Positions 1 to 8,432 are shown, numbered from the stretch's first letter. The stretch is 64,000 nucleotides of DNA from JAVVHH01 sp963835135 (GCA_963835135.1 CAWIEF010000003.1:62001-126000), one strand, 5' to 3'. Program-made: numbers and translations. Notes: generated from the sequence alone by a model not told the origin.

Positions 1-896
1 TGGTCGCGCGCGTGGATGTCGCTCACGAAGCTCTCGAGCCGGTCGGCGACGAAGCGGACGGGGCGGCGCAGCATCCGGCTCGCGGCCGCGGCGGCCATCT
101 CGTCGCCATACACATGGATCTTGACGCCGAACGAGCCGCCGACGTCGGCACACACGATGCGCACCTGCTGCTCGTCGAGCCCGAGATGCTGGGCATAGAT
201 CGTCTGCATCATGTGCGGCACCTGGGTGCCCTGATAGACGGTCAGCCGGGCCTCGCCCTCGTTCCAATCCGCGACGATCGCCCGTGCCTCGAGGGTGACG
301 CCGGTATGTCGCCCAAAGCTGAACGTGGCGGCGATCACATGGGCGGCGCCGGCCAAGGCGGCGTCCACGTCGCCGGCATCGATGCGGCGCTCGAAGGCGA
401 GGTTGTCGCCGAGCGCGGGATGGATCGGCCGCGCGGCCGGATCGAGCGCGGCCAGCACGTCGACGACGGGGTCGAGCGGGTCGTATTCGACGGCGATGTG
501 CTCGGCGGCATCTTCCGCCTCGGCGCGCGTCGTCGCGACGACCATGGCCACCGGCTCGCCTTGCCAGCGGACCCGGCCGACCGCCAGCGGGTGCTGCGGC
601 GCCGATTTCAGCCCGCGCAGATGGCTCAACACGCCGACCCAGGGCGTGCACAGCGACCCCATGGCCGCCCCGTCGAGCACGGCGAGCACGCCCGGCATCG
701 CGCGCGCGGCGGCGGTGTCGAGGTGGACGATCTCGGCATGGGCGTAAGGCGACCGCAGGAACGCGGCATGGACCATGCGCGGCAGGCTGATGTCGCTGAC
801 GTAGCGCCCGCGCCCATGGGTCAGCCGCTGCAGGCCCGGACGCGGCAGGGCGCGGCCGATATGGGCATTCGGCCGCTCGAGGTCGCTAAAGTTCAT
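1..896 (-). CDS. Molybdenum hydroxylase large subunit (CoxL/XDH family), partial
   Basis: N-terminal 298 codons of a molybdopterin-cytosine-dinucleotide-binding catalytic subunit of the xanthine dehydrogenase/CO dehydrogenase family. The C-terminal part lies beyond the left edge. The translated start MNFSDLERPNAHIGR is followed by GRGRYVSDISLP and RSPYAHAEI, the usual opening of these subunits, and later by a VGGSFGVK-type stretch near the edge. The ATG at 896 overlaps the end of the 2Fe-2S gene by 11 bases, so the three subunits are translationally linked. Such enzymes hydroxylate an aromatic or heterocyclic carbon, or an aldehyde, in the cytoplasm. The substrate cannot be read because the active-site loop and catalytic Glu region are off the window. 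Family assignment is firm; substrate unknown. Confidence 0.9.
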   Translation of the reverse strand, partial: MNFSDLERPNAHIGRALPRPGLQRLTHGRGRYVSDISLPRMVHAAFLRSPYAHAEIVHLDTAAARAMPGVLAVLDGAAMGSLCTPWVGVLSHLRGLKSAPQHPLAVGRVRWQGEPVAMVVATTRAEAEDAAEHIAVEYDPLDPVVDVLAALDPAARPIHPALGDNLAFERRIDAGDVDAALAGAAHVIAATFSFGRHTGVTLEARAIVADWNEGEARLTVYQGTQVPHMMQTIYAQHLGLDEQQVRIVCADVGGSFGVKIHVYGDEMAAAAASRMLRRPVRFVADRLESFVSDIHARD

Positions 897-1356
897 GCCG
901 CGCCCGCCACGTGGCCGCGACCGCGTCCACGATCGCCTCGTATCCGGTGCAGCGGCAATAATTGCCGGACAGGTGCTCGCGGATCGCAGCCCGGTCGGGA
1001 GCGTCGGCGTGCAGCAGCCAATCCTGCGCGGCGATCAGCATGCCGGGCGTGCAATATCCGCACTGGAGCGCGTTGCGTTCGACGAAGGCGCGCTGCAGGT
1101 CGGCGATTTCGCCGCTGTCGGACAAGCCCTCGATCGTCTCGACCGTGCCGCCATCGGCCTGCACCGCCAACACGAGGCATGCGCGCACAATCTCGCCGTC
1201 GAGCCGGATGGTGCAGGCGCCGCACACGCCGTGCTCGCAGCCGAGATGGGTGCCGGTGAGGCCGAGGTGCTCGCGCACGAAATCGGCGAGGTGGATCCGG
1301 GCCGGCACGTCCGCGGCCACCGTCTCGCCATTCACAGCCAGGCGGATCGCGGTCAC
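886..1356 (-). CDS. Molybdenum hydroxylase 2Fe-2S small subunit (CoxS-like)
   Basis: A 156-residue iron-sulfur subunit passing electrons from the molybdenum site to the FAD subunit. It carries both clusters expected of the family: a plant-ferredoxin type set C40, C45, C48, C60 (GCEHGVCGAC...C) and a second set C99, C102, C134, C136 (QCGYC...CRC). The start is a GTG at 1356 that overlaps the stop of the upstream FAD gene in a GTGA arrangement, giving VTAIRLAVNGE as N-terminus, the normal beginning of CoxS proteins. It is the middle gene of a medium-small-large order. Length is normal for the family. Confidence 0.94.
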   Translation of the reverse strand: MTAIRLAVNGETVAADVPARIHLADFVREHLGLTGTHLGCEHGVCGACTIRLDGEIVRACLVLAVQADGGTVETIEGLSDSGEIADLQRAFVERNALQCGYCTPGMLIAAQDWLLHADAPDRAAIREHLSGNYCRCTGYEAIVDAVAATWRARHEL

Positions 1357-2189
1357 GCTGCGGCCCACGGGCCGGCGACGCGGCGCAACAGCACGCGGGC
1401 GAGGTGCAGCCGGGTTGCGGCGGTCGCCTGCAAGTCGGCGTGGGAGGGCAGGTCGAGGGCGAGTGCATCGGACGCGGCCCGGAGGGTCGCGTCCGTGATG
1501 CCCGGTGCGAGGGCGGCCCCGGCGCGGCGGGCGAGCACCGCGGTGGCGCCGGCCGAGAAGAAGGCCAGCCGTGTTTCGGCCGCCGTCCGCTGCGCCGCCA
1601 GGCCGACCATGGCGTAGTCGCCGCTGCGCCGGGCGAGCTCGGCAAAGCCCCACCGTCCGTCCGGCGCCAACGGGACTTCGACGGCCACCAGCATCTCGCT
1701 TGCCGCCAGCGCGGTGTCGAACAGCCCGGTAAAGAACCGGTCGGCAGCGACCCGGCGCGTCCCGGCGCTGCCCTGGACAACCAGCACCGCGCCGAGCGCA
1801 AGGATGCACGCGGGCAGTTCGGCCGCCGGGTCGGCGTTGGCCAGGCTGCCGCCGATGGTGCCGCGGCTGCGGATCGCCGGATGCGCGACGTCGGCCAGCG
1901 CCCGCGCGATCAGCCTGGCATGAGTGGCAATCAGCGGATGGGTCAGCAGCTGCGCGTGCGTGCAACCAGCCCCGATGCGCACCATGCCGTCGTGCAGGCT
2001 GACGCCTTGCAGTTCCGGCAAGCGGAAGATGTCGATCAGGATCGTTGGGGCGGACAGCCGCAGGTTGAGCGCCGGCAGCAGGCTCTGCCCGCCGGCGATC
2101 AGCTTGGCCCCCTCGCCATGGCGATCGAGCCAGGCAAGGGCGTCCGCCACCGACTGCGCGCGCACATACTCGACGGCTCTGGCTTTCAC
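1353..2189 (-). CDS. Molybdenum hydroxylase FAD-binding medium subunit (CoxM-like)
   Basis: About 278 residues, the FAD-binding subunit of a three-subunit molybdenum hydroxylase. Visible family motifs are AGGQSLLPALNLRL near residue 35 and TIGGSLANADPAAELPA near residue 110, the two flavin-contacting loops of CoxM. The frame is open further upstream, but a GTG at 2189 with a purine-rich GGGGAGAGG ribosome site about seven bases before it is the best start. It is first in the minus-strand operon, overlapping the 2Fe-2S gene by four bases. It faces the VOC-cyclase operon across about 108 bases that contain a perfect palindrome. Electrons would pass from the 2Fe-2S subunit to FAD and then to an unknown acceptor. 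Confidence 0.93.
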   Translation of the reverse strand: MKARAVEYVRAQSVADALAWLDRHGEGAKLIAGGQSLLPALNLRLSAPTILIDIFRLPELQGVSLHDGMVRIGAGCTHAQLLTHPLIATHARLIARALADVAHPAIRSRGTIGGSLANADPAAELPACILALGAVLVVQGSAGTRRVAADRFFTGLFDTALAASEMLVAVEVPLAPDGRWGFAELARRSGDYAMVGLAAQRTAAETRLAFFSAGATAVLARRAGAALAPGITDATLRAASDALALDLPSHADLQATAATRLHLARVLLRRVAGPWAAA

Positions 2190-2234
2190 GGTCGACCTCT
2201 CCCCCCACACTATGGTCGGTGCTTGTGTCGTGGC

Positions 2235-2246
2235 GTCAAGCTTGAC
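2235..2246. promoter_or_regulatory. Perfect 12-bp palindrome between divergent operons
   Basis: GTCAAGCTTGAC is a perfect palindrome in the 108-base space between the leftward molybdenum hydroxylase operon and the rightward VOC-cyclase operon. Each strand reads TTGAC within it, which could be the -35 element of a promoter in either direction. A protein bound here could control both operons. No regulator gene lies directly beside it, and no strong -10 box was found, so the role is inferred. Confidence 0.45.
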
Positions 2247-2297
2247 AAAGCCACTCCGCCGCGCTTGTTGATCGACCGAAAATCAGGGGAGGCGGCC

Positions 2298-2711
2298 ATG
2301 CCCATCACGCGCTTGGACCATTATTCGATCCGCACCACCGATCTGGCCGCCACCGAGCGGTTCTACGTGGATACGTTGGGTCTCGAGGTCGGGCCGCGGC
2401 CGGTGTTCCCGTTCCCTGGCGTCTGGCTGTATCAGGGCGGCGTCGCGGTGGTGCACGTCGTCGGGATCGACCCGAACGATCCAGCCGGGTTGAAGGCGTA
2501 TCTGGGTGACAAGACGGCAGACGCGACGGGCACCGGCACGATCGACCACGTCGCCTTCCTCGGCAACGACGTCCGGGCGATGCGGGCGAAGTTCCGCGCC
2601 GCCGGCGTGACCTTTCGCGACCGCACGGTCCCCGCCATGAACCTCGAGCAGGTGTTCCTCGAAGACCCAAACGGCGTCACGATCGAGCTCAACTTCCCCG
2701 GCGAGGCTTGA
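2298..2711 (+). CDS. VOC-family (glyoxalase/bleomycin-resistance fold) protein
   Basis: A 137-residue single-domain vicinal-oxygen-chelate protein. Two beta-alpha-beta-beta-beta modules are visible: RLDHYSIRTTDL...FY.DTLGLEVGPRP in the first and TIDHVAFLGNDV...FLEDPNGVTIELNF in the second. The His in each DH pair and the C-terminal IEL Glu are the probable metal ligands. The ATG at 2298 is preceded by a strong AGGGGAGG site. It opens a plus-strand operon with the cyclase gene four bases downstream. VOC proteins include isomerases, lyases and dioxygenases; no residue here tells which. Its position with a hydrolase, a dehydrogenase and an SDR suggests a catabolic enzyme rather than a resistance protein. 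Confidence 0.85.
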   Translation: MPITRLDHYSIRTTDLAATERFYVDTLGLEVGPRPVFPFPGVWLYQGGVAVVHVVGIDPNDPAGLKAYLGDKTADATGTGTIDHVAFLGNDVRAMRAKFRAAGVTFRDRTVPAMNLEQVFLEDPNGVTIELNFPGEA

Positions 2712-2714
2712 GGG

Positions 2715-3674
2715 ATGGACATCAGTGCGGGCCTGCCAGCGATCTACGCGGCGGCGGAAGCGTTGAAGAACTGGGGCCGCTGGGGCGCCGATGACCAGAT
2801 CGGCACGCTGAACCACATCCGTGACGAAGACGTCGTCGCTGCCGCCACGCTGGTCAAGCGCGGAAAGGTCTTCGCCATGGGCATCCCGCTCAATAACCAG
2901 GGCCCGCAAAGCGGCTTGTTCGGTGGCCGCTGGAACCCGATCCACACGATGCTCGCCACCGGGACCGACGCGGTCGCCGGCCGCTTCGACCAGGGTGGCC
3001 AGACGCTGCGCTACGCCGACGACGCGCTGAACATGCCGGTGCAGGCGGCGACGCATTGGGACAGCCTGGGGCACATCTTCCTCGACGATAAGATGTACAA
3101 CGGACATGATGCCCGCCGGGTCGACGCGGGCGGGGTGCATGTGTTGGGCATCGAGCACGCCAAGGCCAAGATGGTCGGCCGCGGCGTGCTGCTGGACGTG
3201 CCGCGGCACAAGAAGCTGGACTGGCTGCCGGACGGCTATGGCATCAGCAATGCCGAGTTGGACGAAGTCGCGGCGGCGCAGGGTGTCGGGATCCGCCGCG
3301 GCGATTTCGTCATCGTGCGCACCGGGCAGATGGAGCGCTGCCGCGCTGAGGGCGCCTGGGGCGGCTATGCCGGCGGCGACGCGCCGGGCGTGCGGTTCGA
3401 GAATTGCTATTGGTGCCAGGAGAAGCAGATCGCCGCGATCTGCTCGGACACCTGGGGCGTCGAGGTGCGGCCGAACGAGACGGCGGAGGCCAAGCAGCCC
3501 TGGCACTGGGTGGTGATCCCCGCGATGGGCCTCACCATGGGCGAAATGTTCGACGTCAGCGAATTGGCCGCCGATTGCGCTGCCGACGGCGTCTACGAAT
3601 TCATGTTCAGCGGGCCGCCGCTCAACCTGACGGGCGGGACCGGCTCGCCGATCAACCCGCTCGCGATCAAGTAG
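2715..3674 (+). CDS. Cyclase-family (kynurenine formamidase-like) metal hydrolase
   Basis: 319 residues of the cyclase superfamily (PF04199 type), metal-dependent hydrolases or lactonases that include bacterial kynurenine formamidase and isatin hydrolase. The motif QAATHWDSLGHIF near residue 111 matches the family's HxGTHxDxxxH metal site, with Ala and Trp replacing some small residues. NNQGPQSGLFG and LFGGRWNPIHTM near residues 60-80 resemble the long, roughly 320-residue subgroup often found in catabolic operons. It follows the VOC gene by three bases and precedes the histidinol-dehydrogenase-like gene by eight, so it is surely co-transcribed. An amide or lactone ring of an unknown intermediate is the likely substrate. 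Family firm, substrate unknown. Confidence 0.85.
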   Translation: MDISAGLPAIYAAAEALKNWGRWGADDQIGTLNHIRDEDVVAAATLVKRGKVFAMGIPLNNQGPQSGLFGGRWNPIHTMLATGTDAVAGRFDQGGQTLRYADDALNMPVQAATHWDSLGHIFLDDKMYNGHDARRVDAGGVHVLGIEHAKAKMVGRGVLLDVPRHKKLDWLPDGYGISNAELDEVAAAQGVGIRRGDFVIVRTGQMERCRAEGAWGGYAGGDAPGVRFENCYWCQEKQIAAICSDTWGVEVRPNETAEAKQPWHWVVIPAMGLTMGEMFDVSELAADCAADGVYEFMFSGPPLNLTGGTGSPINPLAIK

Positions 3675-3682
3675 GAGGGACC

Positions 3683-4990
3683 GTGGCCCGCATCCTCAAG
3701 CATGGCGCCGACGCCACCGCGTTGCGCGAGGCGGACGACGCCGTCCGCAAGACGGTCGAGGGCATCCTCGAGCAGGTCGAGCGAGAAGGCGACGCGGCGA
3801 TCCGCTCGCTGTCGGCCAAGTTCGACCGTTGGGAGCCGGAGAGCTTCCGGTTGACCCCGGCGCAGATCGACGCGGCCATCGCCAAGGTGCCGGCGCGCGA
3901 CATCGAGGATATCAAGTTCGCCCAGGCGCAGGTCCGCCGTTTCGCCGAGGCGCAGAAGGCCTGCCTGACCGACCTCGAGGTGGAGACGATGCCGGGCGTC
4001 GTGCTCGGACACAAGAACATCCCGATCCAGGCGGTAGGCTGCTACGTGCCGGGCGGGCGCTACCCGATGGTGGCCTCGGCCCACATGTCGGTGCTGACCG
4101 CCAGCGTCGCAGGCTGCCCGCGCATCATCGCCTGCGCGCCCCCGTTCAAAGGCGGTGCGCATCCGGCCATCGTCGCCGCGATGCACATGGGCGGCGCGCA
4201 CGAAATCTACGTGCTCGGCGGCGTGCAAGCGATCGCGGCCATGGCGATCGGCACCGAGACCATCGCCCCGGTCGACATGATCGTCGGACCGGGCAACGCC
4301 TACGTCGCCGAAGCCAAGCGGCAGTTGTTCGGCCGGGTCGGCATCGACCTGCTGGCGGGCCCGACCGAGACGCTGGTCATCGCCGACGACACGGTGGACG
4401 GCGAAATCTGCGCCACAGACCTGCTGGGCCAGGCCGAGCACGGCCCGACCTCGCCGGCCGTGCTGCTGACCACGTCCGAGCGCCTGGCGCGCGAGACGCT
4501 GGCCGAGGTGGACCGCCTGCTCGGCATTCTTCCCACCGCCGACATCGCCCGGCAATCCTGGGCCGAGCACGGCCAAGTCATCGTCTGCGACGACGACGCG
4601 GAGATGGTGCGCGAGGCCGACCGCATCGCCTCCGAACACGTCCAGGTCATGACCCGGGATCCCGACTACTTCCTGGCCAACATGCGCAACTACGGCGCGC
4701 TGTTCCTCGGCCCGCGCACCAACGTCGCGTACGGCGACAAGGTGATCGGCACCAATCACACACTGCCGACCAAGCTGGCCGCGCGCTACACCGGCGGCCT
4801 CTGGGTTGGCAAGTTCATCAAGACCTGCAGCTACCAGCGCGTGACCACCGACGCCGCCAGCGCGAAGATCGGCGCCTACGCGTCGCGGCTGTGCATGCTC
4901 GAAGGGTTCGCCGGTCATGCCGAGCAGGCCAACGTGCGGGTGCGGCGCTATGGCGGCGGCAACGTGGGTTACGCTCAGCCCGCGCCGTGA
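3683..4990 (+). CDS. Histidinol-dehydrogenase-family NAD-dependent alcohol dehydrogenase
   Basis: 435 residues, the full length of the HisD family. The GTG at 3683 follows a GTAGGAGGG ribosome site. Family signatures are clear: GPGNAYVAEAKRQLFG, LAGPTETLVIAD, LLGQAEHGPTSPA and the C-terminal GTNHTLPT. It sits in a catabolic operon with no his genes, and the GTNHTLPT and AARYTGGLWVGKF motifs fit the non-histidine branch of the family, which includes sulfopropanediol 3-dehydrogenase (HpsN). I therefore read it as an NAD-dependent oxidation of a small alcohol to an acid, with Zn expected from the family. It overlaps the SDR gene by four bases (GTGA). True histidinol dehydrogenase is less likely. 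Confidence 0.82.
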   Translation: MARILKHGADATALREADDAVRKTVEGILEQVEREGDAAIRSLSAKFDRWEPESFRLTPAQIDAAIAKVPARDIEDIKFAQAQVRRFAEAQKACLTDLEVETMPGVVLGHKNIPIQAVGCYVPGGRYPMVASAHMSVLTASVAGCPRIIACAPPFKGGAHPAIVAAMHMGGAHEIYVLGGVQAIAAMAIGTETIAPVDMIVGPGNAYVAEAKRQLFGRVGIDLLAGPTETLVIADDTVDGEICATDLLGQAEHGPTSPAVLLTTSERLARETLAEVDRLLGILPTADIARQSWAEHGQVIVCDDDAEMVREADRIASEHVQVMTRDPDYFLANMRNYGALFLGPRTNVAYGDKVIGTNHTLPTKLAARYTGGLWVGKFIKTCSYQRVTTDAASAKIGAYASRLCMLEGFAGHAEQANVRVRRYGGGNVGYAQPAP

Positions 4991-5751
4991 CGCTCCCGCG
5001 GACACCCTCGTTTCGGCTGGACGGCAAGCGCGCGCTCGTCACCGGGGCGGGGCGGGGCCTCGGGGTCGCCTGCGCCGCCGCCCTGGCCCAGGCCGGCGCG
5101 CACGTCACGCTCATGGCCCGCACGCGGACGGAGATCGAGGCCGTGGCGGCGGCGCTGAGCGACGCCGGCGGACAGGCCGCGACCCTGGTAGCCGATGTGT
5201 GCGACGTGACGGCGGTGCAGGCGGCGATCGCCGGAGCGGCGCCGTTTGATATCCTGGTCAACAACGCCGGCACCAACCGACCGAAACCGTTCCTGGAGGT
5301 CTCGACCGACGACTTCGATGCGGTCATGTCGGTCAACGTCCGTGCGGCGTTCTTCGTCGCCCAGGCGGTCGCCCGCTCGCTGGCCGACGCCGGGCGGCCC
5401 GGCTCGATCATCCACATGTCGTCGCAGATGGGCCACGTGGGCGGCGCCCGGCGCACGATCTACTGCGCCAGCAAGCACGCCATGGAAGGCCTCTCGAAGG
5501 CCATGGCGGTCGAGTTCGGACCGATCGGCATCCGCGTCAATACCATTTGCCCGACCTTCATCGACACGCCGCTGACGCGGCCGTTTTTCCAGGACGACGC
5601 CTTCCGCACGGACGTGTTGAGCAAGATCAAGCTCGGCCGGATCGGGCAGCCGGAGGACCTGATGGGCGCGGTGTTGTTCCTCGCCTCTGACGCGTCGGCG
5701 CTGATGACCGGAAGTGCGCTCGTGGTCGACGGTGGTTGGACGGCCGATTAG
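4987..5751 (+). CDS. Short-chain dehydrogenase/reductase
   Basis: 254-residue classical SDR. The Rossmann motif TGAGRGLG lies near residue 18, NNAGTN near residue 90, and the active site as Ser in IIHMSSQMG followed by YCASKHAMEG (Tyr-x-x-x-Lys). The C-terminus SALVVDGGWTAD is typical. The GTG at 4987 overlaps the stop of the preceding dehydrogenase gene (GTGA), giving the N-terminus VTLPRTPSFRLDGKRALVTG. It is the last gene of the operon begun by the VOC protein and ends tail-to-tail with the flavin reductase gene, sharing the bases TTAG. It probably oxidises or reduces a hydroxyl/keto intermediate of the same pathway with NAD(P). Confidence 0.92.
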   Translation: MTLPRTPSFRLDGKRALVTGAGRGLGVACAAALAQAGAHVTLMARTRTEIEAVAAALSDAGGQAATLVADVCDVTAVQAAIAGAAPFDILVNNAGTNRPKPFLEVSTDDFDAVMSVNVRAAFFVAQAVARSLADAGRPGSIIHMSSQMGHVGGARRTIYCASKHAMEGLSKAMAVEFGPIGIRVNTICPTFIDTPLTRPFFQDDAFRTDVLSKIKLGRIGQPEDLMGAVLFLASDASALMTGSALVVDGGWTAD

Positions 5752-6260
5752 CCCGCGGCTTCCAGCGCGGCCGGCACGCAGTAGCGGCCTCCGCTATACA
5801 ACAGCGGCTCGCCGTCGCGATGCCGCATCCGTTCGACGCGGCCGAGGAAGATGACGTGGTCGCCCGCCTCGACCCGGTCATGAACGCTGCATTCGAAGTG
5901 GGCGATGCCGTCCTCGAGCACCGGGCAGCCGCCGAGGCCCGCCTCGTAGCCGAGCCCGGCGAACCGGTCCGTGCGCGACCCGGCGAAGCGTGACGACAGC
6001 GCGCTTTGATGACTGCCCAACACGTTGACCACGAACCACCGCGCCGCCAGGAAGCTCGGCAGCGAGCGGGCGCTGCGGTTGAGGCTCCAGAGCACCAGCG
6101 GCGGGTCGAGCGACACCGAGCTGAACGAATTGGCGGTCAGGCCTTCGAGCCGACCCTCTTCGGTGCACGTCGTCACGATTGTGACGCCGGTCGCGAACCG
6201 GCCCAGCGCACGCCGAAGTTCGGCCGGGTCGGTCACTCGTTGCTCGGGGCGCGTGTCCAT
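5748..6260 (-). CDS. Flavin reductase-domain protein
   Basis: 170 residues of the flavin reductase-like FMN-binding split-barrel family, which supply reduced FMN/FAD to two-component monooxygenases. Visible landmarks are LGRFATGVTIVTT near the N-terminus, GLTANSFSSVSLDPPLVLWSL in the centre (flavin binding) and FECSVHDRVEAGDHVIFLGRVE near the end. The frame stays open to 6356, but that would run into the divergent LysR gene, so the ATG at 6260 (or the next codon) is chosen. No monooxygenase partner is adjacent. The head-to-head LysR gene 73 bases away is the likely regulator. Confidence 0.85.
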   Translation of the reverse strand: MDTRPEQRVTDPAELRRALGRFATGVTIVTTCTEEGRLEGLTANSFSSVSLDPPLVLWSLNRSARSLPSFLAARWFVVNVLGSHQSALSSRFAGSRTDRFAGLGYEAGLGGCPVLEDGIAHFECSVHDRVEAGDHVIFLGRVERMRHRDGEPLLYSGGRYCVPAALEAAG

Positions 6261-6333
6261 CATGCCGCCAAGGTGGTGCGAACCGAGCGCGATGCCAAAT
6301 GAGACGACGTAATCTCCTTTATCAGGTTTCCTA

Positions 6334-7239
6334 ATGGCCGACCTGCCTCGTGACATCCTGCTCTTCGTAGCCGCCTACGAGGAGCGCTCGTTCACCGCAG
6401 CCGCGTCCCGCGAGGCCGCGACCCAGTCCGGCGTCTCGCAACACGTGCGCAAGCTCGAGGAGCGCTTTGGCGCCCGGCTGTTCACCCGCGATGGCGGCGG
6501 GGTCAGCCCGACGCCGGCGGGCGATCGCTACTACCTACGGTGCCTGGAGGTGTTGCGGGCCCACGCGGCAGCGCGCGAGGTGTTGCGGGAATGCAGCGCC
6601 GGCTATTCCGGCGAGGTTCGCGTCGGCCTCATGCCGACGGTGACGCGATGCGCCCTGGCGCCGGCGCTGGCGGCGTTCACCGACCGGCATCCCAATGTCA
6701 GCGTCGGCGTGCACGAGGGCTACAGCGGCGTGTTGACCGAGCAGGTCCGGCAGGGATCGCTGGATTTCGCCGTGGTGCCGGGGTTCACCGGCCTGCCGGG
6801 CTTGATCAGCCATCCCTTCGCGACAACGCCCGAGGTGTTGGTGGCCGCCAGCGGCGATCACGCGGCGCCGGTGCGGTTGGCGACCTTGGGCCCGCTGTCG
6901 ATCGTGCTGCCGGGTGCGGCCAACACGCGGCGGCAGACGATCCAGACCTATCTGCAATCCAACGGCGTCGCGGTCGCCCGCACCATCACGCTCGACGCGA
7001 TGCTGGCGACGCTGGACATGGTGGCAACGACTGCCTGGGTGGCGATCCTGCCGGGCGTGATGATGGCGCGCGACCGCGGTCCGTCGCGCCACGTCGTCCG
7101 CCCGCTGGCCGAGCCGCCGTTGTCGCTCGACCTCGTCACCATCGAGGCGACCCGGCGGCCACTGTCCGCCGCCGCCGCCGCCCTGCGCGATCTGCTGCAA
7201 GAGACTACCGCCGCCGCCAGCCGGGTTTGGCAGGCGTAG
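6334..7239 (+). CDS. LysR-family transcriptional regulator
   Basis: 301 residues. A winged helix-turn-helix occupies about residues 5-64 (FVAAYEERSFTAAASREAATQSGVSQHVRKLEERFGARLF), followed by the periplasmic-binding-like effector domain. The gene is transcribed away from the flavin reductase, the usual arrangement for a LysR protein and its target, and both starts share a 73-base region. A T-rich stretch just before the ATG may hold its promoter, but I could not pick a convincing T-N11-A site. It ends immediately before the convergent oxidoreductase gene. The effector is unknown; the neighbouring catabolic genes suggest a pathway intermediate. Confidence 0.93.
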   Translation: MADLPRDILLFVAAYEERSFTAAASREAATQSGVSQHVRKLEERFGARLFTRDGGGVSPTPAGDRYYLRCLEVLRAHAAAREVLRECSAGYSGEVRVGLMPTVTRCALAPALAAFTDRHPNVSVGVHEGYSGVLTEQVRQGSLDFAVVPGFTGLPGLISHPFATTPEVLVAASGDHAAPVRLATLGPLSIVLPGAANTRRQTIQTYLQSNGVAVARTITLDAMLATLDMVATTAWVAILPGVMMARDRGPSRHVVRPLAEPPLSLDLVTIEATRRPLSAAAAALRDLLQETTAAASRVWQA

Positions 7240-8244
7240 CTAGCCGGCCTGGACGGTCTCGATCGCCCGACTGCGCGACGACCGCACCACAGCTTCGAAC
7301 GCGGCGATGGTGGCGAGCATCTGCTCCGGCGGCACCGCATACGCGTCGCCGCCCATGGCCGCGCGTGCGAATGCCTCGAGATTGGCGCGCACGGCGGGCG
7401 CTGGCGGGAATTCGGTGACGCTTTTCGGCTGGCCACGGAGAGAAGTCGTCAGTGTCCAGCCTTCCGACCGCTCCGGATGGGCCTTGTCCCGCACCTCCGC
7501 CCAGCCCTGGCTACCATAGATTGCGAACCGGCCGTCGAACGGGGTCGCCAGGATGGCCGTCAGCAAGGCGGTGGCGCCACCGCGGAAACCGATCATGGCC
7601 GCCAGGGTGTCTCCGTTGGCGAGCGCGCTACCGAGTTGCCGAACGTGGGTCAGCACGCTCTCGGCCGGACCGAGGACGCTGACCGCGAGGTCCAGCAGGT
7701 GGATGCCGGTCGCCGTCATCGGCCCGGCCGGCGCCTCGGCCCCCGAGAGCCGCCAGTTGTCGGCGGGCAGCGTGAGGAACTTGTCCTGGCTGAAATTGGC
7801 TTCGATCTGGAGCGGCACACCGAGTTCGCCCGCCTCGACCATGCGGCGCAACTCGAGGATCGGCGGCTCGAACCGCCGCTCGTGCCCGACGCCGAGCTGG
7901 ACACCGGCGCGCTGACACGCCGCGATCGCCGTGGCGGCCTCGGCGCGCGTGAGGCACAGCGGCTTCTCGCAGAACACGTGCTTGCCCGCCTCGGCCGCGC
8001 GCACGATCTGGTCGGCGTGCATCGTATGCGGCGTGCACAGGATCACTGCCTCGACCGCGGGGTCGCGCAGGATGTCGTCGAAGCTCGCTGCGCGCGGGAT
8101 GCCTGCCGCCGCCGCGACGTCAGCGGCGGCCGGCGCCGGATCGAACGCGGCGACGATGCGCAGGGCCGGGCTGTCGCGCAGGGTGTCCACGATGGTGCGG
8201 CCCCACCAGCCGAGGCCGAGGAGGCCGGCGTTCAAGACGCTCAT
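7240..8244 (-). CDS. Gfo/Idh/MocA-family NAD(P)-dependent oxidoreductase
   Basis: 334 residues. The N-terminal Rossmann fold begins with AGLLGLGWWGRTIVDTL, and the family's substrate/cofactor motif is clear as GKHVFCEKPLC near residue 90, where the Lys of EKP is catalytic. The C-terminal alpha/beta domain contains AEAPAGPMTATGIHLLDLAVSVLG. The ATG at 8244 is the only sensible start. Members oxidise, reduce or epimerise sugars, inositols and related diols. It diverges from the leader/deacetylase genes across about 190 bases and is convergent with the LysR gene. The exact sugar is unknown. Confidence 0.9.
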   Translation of the reverse strand: MSVLNAGLLGLGWWGRTIVDTLRDSPALRIVAAFDPAPAAADVAAAAGIPRAASFDDILRDPAVEAVILCTPHTMHADQIVRAAEAGKHVFCEKPLCLTRAEAATAIAACQRAGVQLGVGHERRFEPPILELRRMVEAGELGVPLQIEANFSQDKFLTLPADNWRLSGAEAPAGPMTATGIHLLDLAVSVLGPAESVLTHVRQLGSALANGDTLAAMIGFRGGATALLTAILATPFDGRFAIYGSQGWAEVRDKAHPERSEGWTLTTSLRGQPKSVTEFPPAPAVRANLEAFARAAMGGDAYAVPPEQMLATIAAFEAVVRSSRSRAIETVQAG

Positions 8245-8403
8245 GCGAGCGGGTGGGCCGGCGTCACCGACCGCCCTTTCCAGCAGATGGCATGGTTCGG
8301 TTCAATGGTCGTATAGACATGCATTTCCCTTTGATCCCCATCGGTGCCGCCAGTTCGGTCATGCGTGAATTTCGCGTGGCTGGGAAGGTCGGGGCCGTGT
8401 TGT

Positions 8404-8417
8404 ATTTTGGCCCAAAT
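8404..8417. promoter_or_regulatory. Imperfect palindrome upstream of leader ORF and deacetylase
   Basis: ATTTTGGCCCAAAT is a 14-base inverted repeat centred on GGCC with one mismatched pair. It lies in an AT-richer patch of the 190-base space between the divergent oxidoreductase and deacetylase genes, 15 bases before the small leader ORF. It could be an operator; nothing else supports it. Confidence 0.25.
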
Positions 8418-8432
8418 CATTGGAGCAGCGGC

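Noticed and set aside
12..1259. A 415-codon plus-strand frame at the left edge
   Set aside because: It lies opposite the molybdenum hydroxylase subunits, whose cysteine and cofactor motifs are unmistakable on the minus strand.
3683..4990. Histidine-biosynthesis hisD
   Set aside because: No other his genes are near and the motifs fit the non-histidine branch of the family, so the symbol hisD was not given.
6261..6333. LysR T-N11-A operator between the flavin reductase and LysR genes
   Set aside because: Several loose matches exist, none symmetrical or clearly better than chance.
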